This document shows, piece by piece, positions 1 through 10,493 of a stretch of 64,000 nucleotides of DNA (within the stretch, counting starts at the first letter, position 1; the number at the start of each line of letters is the position of its first letter). The notes under the pieces are model-generated. The model made no database searches, was not told where the DNA came from, and saw only the letters and a list, made by a program, of their open reading frames with translations. Where the stretch lies: positions 444,546 to 508,545 of the forward strand of contig VXAY01004755.1 in assembly GCA_013399855.1 (NCBI GenBank), in the 5' to 3' direction. The stretch is from Oxyruncus cristatus (lineage: Eukaryota > Chordata > Aves > Passeriformes > Cotingidae). Position numbers and translations under genes: made by a program.

Positions 1-130
1 GCCATTCCCAACATGTGCACGGTGGCCAAGTGCTGAAAAGGTAAATGGTTAAATGAAATCTGGGGACTCTTTTATTTTTTTCTTTTATTTTTCCTGTAGT
101 GAGAGCCAAATGATTGCCGAGCTCCTTAGC

Positions 131-143
131 AAAAAAAAAAAAA
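131..143. repeat. Poly-A tract (13 A)
   Basis: An uninterrupted run of 13 A begins an A/C-rich stretch. No target-site duplication or retroposed body is visible next to it, so it is treated as simple sequence and not as the tail of a retrocopy. Confidence 0.9.
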
Positions 144-1452
144 CCCAAAAAATTAACAAAAACCCCTCAACAGGACGTGTTCCAAATCAGCCACAGAGCA
201 CAGCAAATAAATTCAAACACACGGGATTCCTCCCCCCTCCCCAACACTATAAATAATAAAAACAATATACCAAGGCTACAGAAAGCAAACCAAAGGCAGA
301 AACAAACATGCCTTGAGCCACAGATTGATCTACACATCTGAGTATCCATCATCCCTCTGCTTCTCCCTCTGTCTACTTTGGCATCTGGCATTAACCAGAT
401 TTTGAGAGATGACCTTCAATTTGCTCACTCTAAAGCAAGTCTGGCGTGCCAGAGACTTAACAGATGATATACTTTGGCTCCAAGGAGTCAGCGCTCCAGA
501 GTCTTTGAGCGTCCCACTCCAGATCCGGGAGAGAGCAGGACTAAGCGCAAGCACGTAATACTTCTGTCACTCCCCTTCGATCTTTTGGACTGGTGTGGTT
601 ATTTACTACCTGGTCTGGCTTCTGGGAAATCTGGGGAGGACTAGGAGCCTCCTACGAGGACCCTCTGGAGTTGTGGTATGCCCCGGGCTATCTTCTGGAT
701 TAAGGAGTTTCCATTGTGTTTTCTGGGGGAGATGGAGGGGGAGATTAACAGGAAAAACATTGTCCCAAGGCCCAGACACTGTCATGACTCACGGCTTGGC
801 CCCGGCCAGCCCCTGCGTCCCCCACCAAGGCAGCAGCTCAGAGGCTCAGTCGCTCTCTGGGTGGTGCTTTGAGATCTTGGGTCGTGCCACATCGAGCCGC
901 AGGAATCGGCTGTCGGGAAGGCTCGGACTTGCACCCCCTCCTCCAGCACCCACCTGAGCCAGGCACAGCTTCCCAAAACCCTTCCTTCGTTCCAGCCTGA
1001 GTTCGGAGGCTTGGTTCCGCTCACTAGGTAGGAGGGGAGCTCTTCCATCTGTACACGGAGATGGAGGGAAAGAACATGACGTCCACCCTAAAACCCAAAC
1101 CCTGGGAGTCATCTGCTCTGGCCGGGGATCAAAGGCTCTGTTCCATTTTTAACCGCTGCCCTGCCCCACCTTACTACAGCAGTGCATCCAAGCATGTTTT
1201 CCCATCATTTCATTGTGTGCCAGAGGATAAACAAAAGCCACCCCCTCGGTCCCAGGGAAGGATGCATTCCTGAGAACTGTGAACCCTCCTCGACAGATAA
1301 GTGCCTTTCCCACTGCAGGCAGCGACAGCTTCTGTAAACCTTGACCGAGCCAGTTTTCCTGAGCTTACATGACAGGCTGGCAGACCAAGGGAGATGGATG
1401 GCTCTATTTTTGTCAAGAACAAATCTACAGATGTTGGTTAAAACCAAAAGGG

Positions 1453-1479
1453 AAAAAAAAAAAAAAAAAAAAAAAAAAA
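1453..1479. repeat. Poly-A tract (27 A)
   Basis: This is the longest homopolymer in the window, 27 consecutive A following GGG. Such a length can mark the tail of a processed retrocopy. The upstream 300 bp do not resemble a known gene or SINE and I see no flanking direct repeat, so simple-repeat expansion is the better reading. Confidence 0.9.
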
Positions 1480-3398
1480 GCTCTGAGGGTGACTGAGAAG
1501 CCAGTGGGAGGGGGACAAAGAACAGTCCAGAGATACATACAGACAAGTAATATATACAATGTGCTTAAAAATAACGCCAGTGGGAGCTGACATCGTTTGT
1601 TTGCTCATGGCCTGCTTGTGCCCGGCTTGGTGTAATTGTGGAAAGGCCAGTGGGGCACACGGGGCTCACCCCACTGCCACTTGGGTCCACAGATTCCTGC
1701 AGGGAACAGCTTCCACCAGATGGTACCCATTTCCCACAGGGCAAAGCCAGGGGATCCTCCTCTCATATGCAGGGATGGAAACCCCCGAAGCATGGGGGTA
1801 CTGAGGGATGCTCAGCCTTGCATGCCCTGTCAGGAGACTGGTTTCTCCAGGGGATCACTGACTGGTGTTGGGGGAGTCTCACCGGGGCACCACAACCAGC
1901 CCCACAGCTCAGCCATCTCTGTAACCAGTTCTTCAGCCCACGAACAAAGTCTGCTCGTGACTTTGAACAGAACCAACAAAATCTACACTTGAAGACCTCC
2001 ACCAGGAGCCTCCTTGTTCCAAACTGTGCCCTGACTACGAGGTCTCCAGAGCACAAAATGGGAAAGAACCTGTGCCCCGAGCAACAGCCTTTTCTAAGGC
2101 TCCATCTGAGGGGCTGTTTTTAGATCCACGATGGAAAGAGCAAGGGCAGATGTCCTGAGAGAGAGGCAGAGAGCGTACTGATGGTCTAAATCCATTATTG
2201 CACCTGGCACAAGGCCAGCACCCACAAACCCCTGAATTTTTCATCCTGGAATAACTGCTCCTTCATTTGGTTTCTCCCTACCTCAGTTTCCCCAGCTGGA
2301 AATGGGGATGCTGGTGCACAGCCCTGTGCTGGAGCCACGTCAGAGATGCATTAATAAACAAATGCTTGTTAAAATGAGCTCCATGTTCCAGTAAGAACCA
2401 CTTTGGGGAGTGGGAGAAGAGCAGTGACATCATTTTAAACGGAAAGCCCTGTGCCATAATGTATTTCCTCTGTTTGAAATCATAAATTTTGTGTACATCA
2501 CAGCTTTGCTGAGGGGTGAGCATCTGAAGAGGAGGGCCTTGCAACAAAACTACTCCTGGTAGACCTCAGACAGATGGAAGATGCCTCCATAAACCCACTG
2601 CTCTAAAACTGCCTCCTGCTTTCCCACCTTACATGTTTCTCACACGCTGCAGATGCCAGGACACTACCTGATAAAGCTCCCGGCTGGAAGCAAATGGGAT
2701 ATTTCACTCTTGGACTCATCCAGGGGTTGGCAGAGGCTGCCAGCAAGGCTGGAGAGCAGCCAAGGCTCTCTGGTGTGTTTGTGTGCGTCAGCCACAGATA
2801 CCTGACTACCAGGAAATGGAGTGAGACCATCAACTCATTACACATAAGCCATCAGATGGTAACAACTTTCAGTCGCTGGTATTGACTTGAGCTGCAGTTG
2901 AAAAGGCACTGGTGAGATGAAAGGCTCTGTATCCCATTACTAATCCCCTGAGCTATCCAGTCCCCCAAATTTTGTGGAAGTTTTAAGTTTCACCATGAAA
3001 TGTTCATAAAATGAAATGCACATTTGTTGCCAGCTCTACTTATTCCTGTCCAAGCATTTCCTCAAATTCCCTCCCCTGGAAGCATTAGCAGTGAAGACTG
3101 TGTTGCTGCTGGAGGCAGGTCCTCTGCTCCCATCTCCCTGGAACTCAGCACTCCTTTGGTCTTCTCTCCAGAAATCCCTGGACACTGGGCTACCTGCCTG
3201 CCAATGATGACCCCCATCAGTTATCTACAAACATTTCTCAAGGGGCTGTCAAGAAGGTAAAGCTTTCCCACAAGGCCTGAGGCCCACAGATGGGTCGGGG
3301 TCCAAGGCCTGCAGCAGCCCAGGGTCCAACTCACACTGCTGGTTAAGGCCACGCTGCCCTCAGCACCCCTGTCCCCACCAGTGAACGTGCTCCACCAC

Positions 3399-3415
3399 CC
3401 ACCAGATGGCTGCTG
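3399..3415 (+). promoter_or_regulatory. CTCF-core-like word
   Basis: The word CCACCAGATGGC followed by TGCTG resembles variants of the CTCF core (CCASYAGRKGGC). A weaker partial match, CCACCAGATGG, lies at 1714-1724. One short motif match in 64 kb is expected by chance fairly often, so this is only a candidate insulator or loop anchor. Confidence 0.2.
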
Positions 3416-3562
3416 CGAGTTGCAATCGCGTGTGTCACTCACCAGAGAGCCTCCCTTGCATTTTGGAGGCCTGTGTCATACAGCTGGACTCCGGCAGAAG
3501 GCTGGGAACAATGTGGGAACACAGGCAGGAACATTCCCGTCCCAACATCCCACTGGAAAGCC

Positions 3563-3577
3563 TTTTTTTTTTTTTTT
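3563..3577. repeat. Poly-T/poly-C pyrimidine tract
   Basis: Fifteen T are followed at once by a C-rich pyrimidine stretch to about 3625. It would make a good polypyrimidine tract for a splice acceptor, but no clear AG with a following open exon and donor was found. Confidence 0.85.
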
Positions 3578-4637
3578 CCCCCCCTCCCTTCTTCTCTCCC
3601 CCAAATCTCTCCCACCCCCCAAAGAGGAAGGCAAACACAATGCCTGTTAGCAGCAGGGAAATCTCTCACACATTTTCTCCAGCCCCAGAGCAGGGGGCAA
3701 AGCCTGGTCTAGCGTCGCTCGCACGGCGCAGAGCGTCCTCACACCCGTGCAAAGGCGGCTGCTAAATCAGAAACAGTCCCACTAAATACGGACACCACAG
3801 GAACCAAACTGGGGCTGGGATATTGTTGCTCAAGAGAACAACCTCTTCCCAGGGAGATAATGAACAGCAAAACAGCCACAGGAAGAGCAATGGTCGTAAG
3901 AGAACCGGATGAATGGTGTTACATCCATTGGGAGGCTTTTTTGGAAGCGCAGCATCCTCCCTCGAGGAAGGGTGAGAAACCTTCTGATAGTTGTTCAGCA
4001 AAGTGCTGTGGTCATTCACAGGAATTCTGCACATGCCCTAGGAATGCGTCACTGCCCACATCCACACGCACATCCCCAGCTCTCCAGCTTCTCCCTGTGG
4101 ACTCGCAGCCAAGAGAACAGGACAGAGAGCTCTTGCAGAGGAACCCCAGCCCTCCCTCTCCAGGAAGAAAGCCCCTCAACAGCGCTCATGAACCAAACCA
4201 AACTCTTTGCCCACACCCCTCTGTTAAAAGCCATCCTGTGGTCACGGTGTGCCTTAGAGACACCCATTTCATGGTTAAAAATACTACACCTACAAATTAC
4301 AACGTTTTGGGAAGCCTGCAAAGAAGTGGGCAGAGCTGACGACAACGTTGAACTGAAGCTGCCAAAACCCAAGTGCTGGCAGGCTGACTGCTGGCCTAGT
4401 CACTTGGAAAGGTCAGAGTCACCCTCCTTCACTCACAGCACACTCATGTAACCTCTCCCTGCTTGGGAAGAGCTCACCACTGCCCACTCACCTTCCTGCT
4501 GCTCTGCCTATAATCCCTTGCCCTCTTCAGGGTCAGATCTGGCAGTGATAAAGGTTCAGAATGGATCGGTCCAGCCACTTCATCCAAAAGGAAAGTTTTT
4601 CTTCTGCTGGGCTAATTTTTCACAGGATCAGCTGATT

Positions 4638-4808
4638 CAGGTCGCTCAGAGAGGTGGTAGATGCCCCATCCCTGGAAACATCCAAGGTCAGACTGGATGG
4701 GGTTCTGAGCAACCTGATTTAGTGGAAGGTGTCCTTGCTCAAGGCAGGGGAGTTGGAACAAGATGATCTTTAAAGCTGCCTTCCAACCCAAACCATTCTG
4801 TGAGTCTG
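4638..4808 (+). mobile_element. CR1 LINE 3' fragment
   Basis: About 170 bp of the 3' end of a CR1 retrotransposon in sense orientation. It has the module 'gatgccccatccctgg', the phrase 'agtggaaggtgtcc' and the terminal block 'ccttccaacccaaaccattc' running into a short TGTGA-type tail. It is 5'-truncated with no reverse transcriptase left. Many substitutions (for example 'gtccttgctcaaggcag' in place of the usual 'gtccctgcccatggcag') show it is old and inactive. Confidence 0.93.
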
Positions 4809-7800
4809 TAATTTAGGCAGCTCACCCTGTGGCAGCAAGACCAGCAGGAAGGGGGCAATGGAAGTGCAGGGGGGAAGGGCAGGACACCTGCCTACAGACA
4901 CCCCGGGCTGGATGTTCTGGGAAACCAAATCCTTGAGGTGCCACCTCTGACGACCAGCTGAAAACAGTCTAAAAATCTGTGTTTCCCTCCCCGGCTCCCC
5001 CTCTCTTTTTTACCCTTTTTCTTCCATTGGCATGAGCACCCAACACACCAAACACCTGTGTGACCCCAGGAACTGACCCCACCACGGACAAAATGGTTAT
5101 TTCTCCTCAAAATCGATAGGTTTAGGTTTGGTGTGATGTCCCAACCCTGCAACCCCGTAGGCAGATGTTTAACATGACTTTTAGACCCAACTAAGCACCA
5201 AAAAAGCCTTGATGTCAAAGATATTTCGAGCAGTTTCACCTACAGACTTCCACGGGACTCCTGTGCCCATTCCCGTTGAAAAGCTCAGTGTTTTGAGACA
5301 CGAGTACTCACGTCTGCACAAGGCCAAGGTTGAAGCCAAAGCCAATATTCTCAGAGCAGTGATATCAGCGTCTGGCCCGGGGAGCAGACTTTCACTCCTC
5401 CAGTGGTCGGAGCATTTCTCTGCTCCTCCAGTAGACTCGTGGCTCCTTGTGGAAAAGCCGTGGTTCCACAAACATTGCTCTCGGTGGCAAGCCCGGCTTA
5501 TCCCATCGCACTCCCCCCCCGCCTCCTTTCTCAATCACCAGCCACTCACTCCCAAATCCCGTTCACCCCTCAATTATGCCAATCCAACTATTTACGGAGC
5601 CGCGCGGTGAATCAGCCGAGGGAGCTGATCCCGCGAAAAATAAAACAACCCCGCGGAAAAGGAGAAGGAAAGAGAGAGAGGAAGCGAAAGCCTTCAGTGA
5701 GAAGGGGCCTTAACAAGAACTCTAAAAATCCATGGGGCAAGCCGGATTTTTAAAGGGTAACTCAGTATTGCAAGTACTGCCCTCACATCTGTTTACTGTT
5801 ATCCCAGCACAAGTGAGGTTCCGGATACCGGCACTACAGGGGCTGAGGCATAATAACGCGTGGCACTTGGCTTTTCTGCTCCTATTAGAGCTGATTACAA
5901 CTGTCTGAATTTCAGCGTTGTTGATCACGTCCGGGGGCAGGGAAAAGGGGGCTTTCCAACCCTCCAGAAGGAAAAGACTCGGGGAAAAGGTTTCACGAGC
6001 AGCTTTCAGACGGCTCGTTTGAAGGGGAGTTGCAGCTATGTTTTCCCACCCGGATTATCCAGGAGAAACGCTGGGTTTATAAAGCCCTGGTCCCCTCACT
6101 TTAATATGTACAGGTAAAGGGAGATGTTTGGCACTGGAGCAGTGGGGGAAACAAGAGGAGTGGAACTGAACTCGTAAGCTAATCACCAAAACGGAGCCTT
6201 TCAAAAACTACATTTTTCTGTGCATGGGAAAGCTTGATATAAACACATACCACTGCCCCCCACCCCTCCTCTCCATTTCCCTGCCACAGACCTTACTCTT
6301 CTGTGATAAAAATAATAGATTTATGGAGTCATAAGGCTGACAGAGGCATGAATTTATATTTTAGAGCCTGAAGTCTTCTACTTCAAAGACTAAAGTTCTG
6401 CTCAGGTGCTGGTCCATCACCACTGTCCCACCCCACTCAGTGGGAGCACAAGCAGCCCTCTTAGCGCTGGGCAAATCTCCCTTCTGCTTGGAATCTGGTT
6501 GCGGAGAGACGAGAGGGGAAAGGCGGAAGGAGGGAATTTCTGTGTTGTGGGACACTTCCAATTTACTCGGTTTGATCTCCAAGTTTTCGTGGTCGTGCTG
6601 AACAAGATCATGTTTGAGTTTCACAAATGACTAGAAAGGGAAAGCTTGTTTGTTTTTTTTTTTTTTTTTTTCTTACCACGGAAATCTATGGCTACAATGC
6701 AAACATCAAGCAGCCAGAGCAAAGGAACAAGCCGAAAAACATCACCACATTTTACCCCCCACAACAAACACTGGTTTGCAGGAAGCCGCAGCAACAGGAG
6801 GCAGAGCAGCGGTGGTCTCCCCCGGCTACACGATAACCCAAAATCAGAACATGAAAACACCATGACCACAACAAACAAGCAGCCAAAGACACAACGAGCA
6901 CGAGAACAAACCCACCGCCACACATCACAGGCGGAGATGATGGTTACAGCCTCAGTCTCCATCCCTGAGAGGCACATCGAGCCGCTGTCAGCCACATCCG
7001 CAGCACATCCCAGTACAAAACACTCCCAGTAACTCATCTCAGATGATCAGCCAAGAAAATATCCATCCTAGGAGAGAATTAAAGTGAAACTCTAAGATGT
7101 TTACTGCCATTGTCCCATAAAAAAGGGAAAAACACATGGCCCGTGATAAGAAAACACTTGGTGTGATCACATTTCCTGGCCAGCTGGGAAGTTAAGGACA
7201 CATCAGACAGTAAATGAAGAGATGTTCCTTGTTCTCAGCCTAAGTGACTTTGGATTTTGAGGCAAGATGGGTGACAGAGTCAGTTGGGGAAACTCCTTAA
7301 GAAAGGGAAAAACCTGCAAGGTAAGTGCAGTCACCACCTCCAGAAACGTGGAAGGATGACTGGAGACAGCAAAAAGAATTTAAATTACCATCGACTGGGA
7401 CTGACGAGACCAGCTCACATGTAATAACAAATAACTGGGGAGAAGCTGGGAATGAAAAGAATGAAATATGTCTCCCACAGAAGCAGGGGTTGAGTCACAG
7501 CAGCGAGTCTGCCTGCTGAGTATTTTAGGTGGCTGCACAGTCACAGAACTGCAAGGGTAATGCAAAGGGAAGTGGGAAAATTCTGTGCACTGTTAAAACT
7601 ATCATTTGAAGATCAACCAAAAGGAGGAATGGAAATAGTCACTTTTTTTTTGCACCAGCTGAGCCTTGACAGTGGCAGAACAGGGCTGCATGTGGTGCAT
7701 GAGAAGTACAACCAAGGCATCCAAAGCTCACAAGAAACCTTTTTTCCCCACAGAAAGAACAACATATTAGAAAGGCTTTGTGAATGACAATCCATCAACA

Positions 7801-8672
7801 TGATTTTACTGTGTTCTGCAGCTTGAATCCATGTGACCAGTCATGCAAAGCCCTCCTGAGTCTGCTCCACAGCCCATTCCTGCCCTGCTGCAGGACGGAG
7901 GTGCCATGCCCCAGTGGCTCGTGCTCAGGCAGGACATCAGGACTTCCCACACTCAAAGCCTCCCTTTGCCACTGGCTAGGTGATGGAAATGGAAAAGTCA
8001 CTTGGCTAGTGAATGAGAAGAGCAATACGTACCCAAGCAGTCAAAATTAATTTACTGTTTCAGTTGGCACTTCGGCTTTTATCAAAGCCATGAACATGCA
8101 TGGCCGGTCAGTCTCTGGCCCCACATAAAATAAACTGCAAGATCTTTTCTCTGGTCTCTGATAAAGCAGACAAAGGGTCAAAATGGTCCACTAACCTGCA
8201 TAAACCATTTCTCCATGGGTTCAGTCAAAGAAAAGTGATTAGAAACCAAGTGGTTCACCCTGTGCCAGTCCAGAGAGCTCGGGCAGCAAAGCAGAGTCTG
8301 GCTGCCTCATTCCTTCCTCCCTGTGGGGCTGGGAGGGTTGACACTACACAAAGAGTGGCAGTGGTGGGATGGTCTCCCCTTCACTGACCAACACTCCATG
8401 TCCTTGTTCTCCTTATTGTATTTTCTAACTACACCTCAGTTCCCTTCTTTCCTTCCTACTGCTGCACATCCCCTGCCTAGAGAAAAGAGACGTGACTTGT
8501 GTCAGCATCAAGAGACCAAGCAGAGGATTTCTTTAAAATGCTCAGCATTTCACTAAGTTCACCACACCAAACTGACCCCAGGGTCCCCAGCTGACCCTGG
8601 CTGCAAGGTCTCCAGCCCCACCATAGTGACCAGGCACTTACTGGAAGTCCTTCTCCATGGGAGACCACCAAT
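4809..8672. other. Unique non-coding stretch with a small CpG-rich patch
   Basis: No gene is recognised. Around 5590-5660 and 5930-6060 CpG is locally enriched, and a TATA-like word (TTTATAAAG) sits at 6076-6084 with a GT donor-like word (CAG/GTAAAG) near 6113. These are too close together to form an obvious first exon. A block at 6690-7030 is depleted of T on the plus strand, which keeps several frames open for 120-138 codons without implying a protein. Confidence 0.5.
6653..6671. repeat. Poly-T tract (19 T)
   Basis: An uninterrupted 19-T run borders the T-depleted, A/C-rich block that follows. Seen from the minus strand it is a poly-A at the end of a T/G-rich stretch, the arrangement expected of a processed transcript copy. 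No gene similarity or target-site duplication supports that idea. Confidence 0.9.
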
Positions 8673-8842
8673 GCAGCTGAACCTGGGAAGGTGGTCACGG
8701 TCCCAAGCCTGCCAGAGCTCAAGAAGTATTTGGACAATGCTCTCAGGAACACGGTGGGATGCTTGAGGTTGTCCTGTGCAGGGTCACTGTTGGACTTCAA
8801 AGGTCCTTGTGAGTCCCTTCCCCACTCGGGATATCCTGTGAA
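8673..8842 (+). mobile_element. CR1 LINE 3' fragment, 'inverted-comma' subfamily ending in TCAGGATAT type
   Basis: A sense CR1 end of a different subfamily from the copy at 4.6 kb. Its marks are the block 'gcctgccagagctcaagaag', the phrase 'tttggacaatgctctcagg', and an ending in 'gtcccttccccactcggga' plus a degraded tail. Only the last 170 bp remain. The same subfamily appears again at 41.4 and 45.1 kb. Confidence 0.9.
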
Positions 8843-10150
8843 TCTGGTCTGCCCACAGCAGTAGCTCATTTGCAATTAAAGGCAAGGCCACAGCACTCAG
8901 CAGGTGCTGTGCCTTGCAGGCAAAGCTCTAATCCCACTCAGTGGATGTTCTCAGCTCCCTTGTCCCACAGACAGCAGTTCACTCCTCAGAAGTCATCCAT
9001 GGTGACGACTTTAAAGCAGGTGAGTGCCAGCCCCAAAACGCAACCAGGAGGTTTTTACAGCTGCCTCCCTGCAGCAGCTGAACATTTGTTAAACCTTTCC
9101 TTCACGACCTCTGCTTTTACAGGGGTTCCAGCTTTCCATGCCACCCGAGCAGGGATGGGAGATGAGATCACACGAGGCCACCCCAGCCCAGGGTGCTCGT
9201 GCTCAGCTGCTGGATTGGCAGCGTCTGCTGCGAGCAGAAGCCGCTCCTCACACCAGCTCTCGGCTCCCTTGCTATCAGGAACAGTTAATCTGACTTTCCT
9301 CTCATCTAGACTGCCAATATTTCAGGTAGGGCAAGCTGTCCAGGACAAAAGCATAATCCAGGCTTATAAACGAAGTTTATGAAGGGAGTGATGTCTAGTC
9401 AGCCTTTTGGTACTGCATTATATGGCCACAACGAAGCTTAGCCAAGGAGGACTTGGGATGCTGAAGTTCAGAAAGAGAAACAAAAGGTCAAATTCTTTCC
9501 CCTCTCAACGAGATTTCCAGGTGGTAGAAGAGGCTCAGCTATTTAATTAGATTGGTGTAAGTTTTGTAACAGAAGTCATTCCTGTAAGGAAAGCCAAGGC
9601 AAGTGGGTCAGCAATGAGACACATCTCCACACCTCTTCATAACCTAGTGGACCACATTTCCCAGAAGCTTGGGAAGAGATCCCAGAGAATTGGGGACAAG
9701 CTCTCAAGCCAGGCAGAAGCAGAGGTGTGGGGCCAAGTTTCAGTTTAAGAGCTCATCCCACCTTCAAACTCCAGCAGGAACGCCAGGACTCTGAACCTTT
9801 AGAAACAAACCCATCACAGCCCGCTGTGGACAACTGTGGTGGGGTGTTCCTCCCCTAGAAGATGCCACAACAGCACAGACTGGTAAGTTTTCTCTTTGCA
9901 ATCAGAGAGAAAAAGGGCCAGAGAAGAGCAGCCCCTCGGATCTAGGGCAGACACCTGCAGGAGGCTGCAGAGTAGAGCCCCCTGAGCATGTCCTGTTCAT
10001 CCAGGAGTAAAGAGGGAGCCCAGAGGGATCTGTTGGATACAGAGATTCCCACAGCACAGGTGTTTCTGCAGACCCAGACAACTCACCCCAGACTGGCACG
10101 TGAGGAACTTGAACATTTTAACAGATAAAATGCCAACATCCCTATTTAGC
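8843..10150. other. Unique stretch holding a possible small exon
   Basis: Apart from the exon-like segment at 8971-9019 nothing is recognisable. The 170-codon frame across 8870-9382 ignores those splice borders and shows no domain. Confidence 0.5.
8971..9019 (+). other. Exon-like segment (49 nt), unproven
   Basis: A pyrimidine-rich tract ending in 'cccacag' at 8970 forms a good splice acceptor, and 'CAG/gtgagtg' at 9017-9026 forms a near-consensus donor. The enclosed 49 nt are open in two frames; one of them reads TAVHSSEVIHGDDFKA. I recognise no protein family in either. The length is not a multiple of three, so a coding exon would need a phase-changing partner. It could equally be a non-coding RNA exon or a chance pair of splice sites. 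Confidence 0.2.
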
Positions 10151-10493
10151 AGCCTCAGAGCCCCTTCCAGCACCTAAAGGTGCTCCAAGGGAGCCAGAGA
10201 GGAGCTTTGAACAGAGCCTGGAGTGACAGGACAAGGAGGAATGGCTTCCCGCTGCCAGAGGGCAGGGTCAGATGGGATACTGGGGGGAAATCCTTCCCTG
10301 GGAGGGTGGGGAGGCCCTGGCCCAGGTTGCCCAGAGAAGCTGTGGCTGCCCCTGGATCCCTGGAAGCGTCCAAGGCCAGGTTGGAGGGGGCTTGGAGCAA
10401 CCTGGGCTAGTGGAAGGTGTCCCTGCCCATGGCAGGGGGTTGGGACTAAAGGTCCCTTTAAAATCCCTTCCAACCCAAACCGTTCTGTGATTT
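10151..10493 (+). mobile_element. CR1 LINE 3' fragment (about 340 bp)
   Basis: A well preserved sense CR1 end. In order it shows 'gagccccttccagcacctaa', 'gcctggagtgacaggacaag', 'ggcttcccgctgccagaggg', the Leu-Pro-rich 'gttgcccagagaagctgtgg' block and the final 'ccttccaacccaaaccgttc'. It is clearly younger-looking than the 4.6 kb copy. The antisense frames here (up to 108 codons) are by-products of this repeat's composition. Confidence 0.96.

Larger units (their letters stand above)
1..4637. other. Unique non-coding stretch
   Basis: No repeat family, RNA gene or convincing exon is visible. Notable contents are homopolymer tracts (listed separately), a MEF2-type A/T box at 247-256 and two CTCF-core-like words near 1713 and 3399. 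The longest open frame (180 codons, 3909-4451, plus) has no domain I recognise, and a second frame is open over the same bases, so it is probably chance. Likely intergenic or intronic DNA. Confidence 0.6.

Noticed and set aside
247..256. MEF2-type boxes at 247, 10742, 13809 and 59371 as evidence for a muscle gene locus
   Set aside because: An exact YTAWWWWTAR word is expected several times in 64 kb by chance, so the number found is not above expectation.
1400..1500. Processed retrocopy tail at the A27 run
   Set aside because: No gene-like body upstream and no flanking direct repeats; better explained as simple-repeat expansion.
3909..4451. 180-codon plus-strand open frame
   Set aside because: A second plus frame (159 codons) and a minus frame are open over the same bases; no motif or splice context.
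6061..6120. TATA-like TTTATAAAG followed by a donor-like CAG/GTAAAG
   Set aside because: The donor lies about 30 bp after the TATA word, at or before the expected start site, so the two cannot form a normal first exon.
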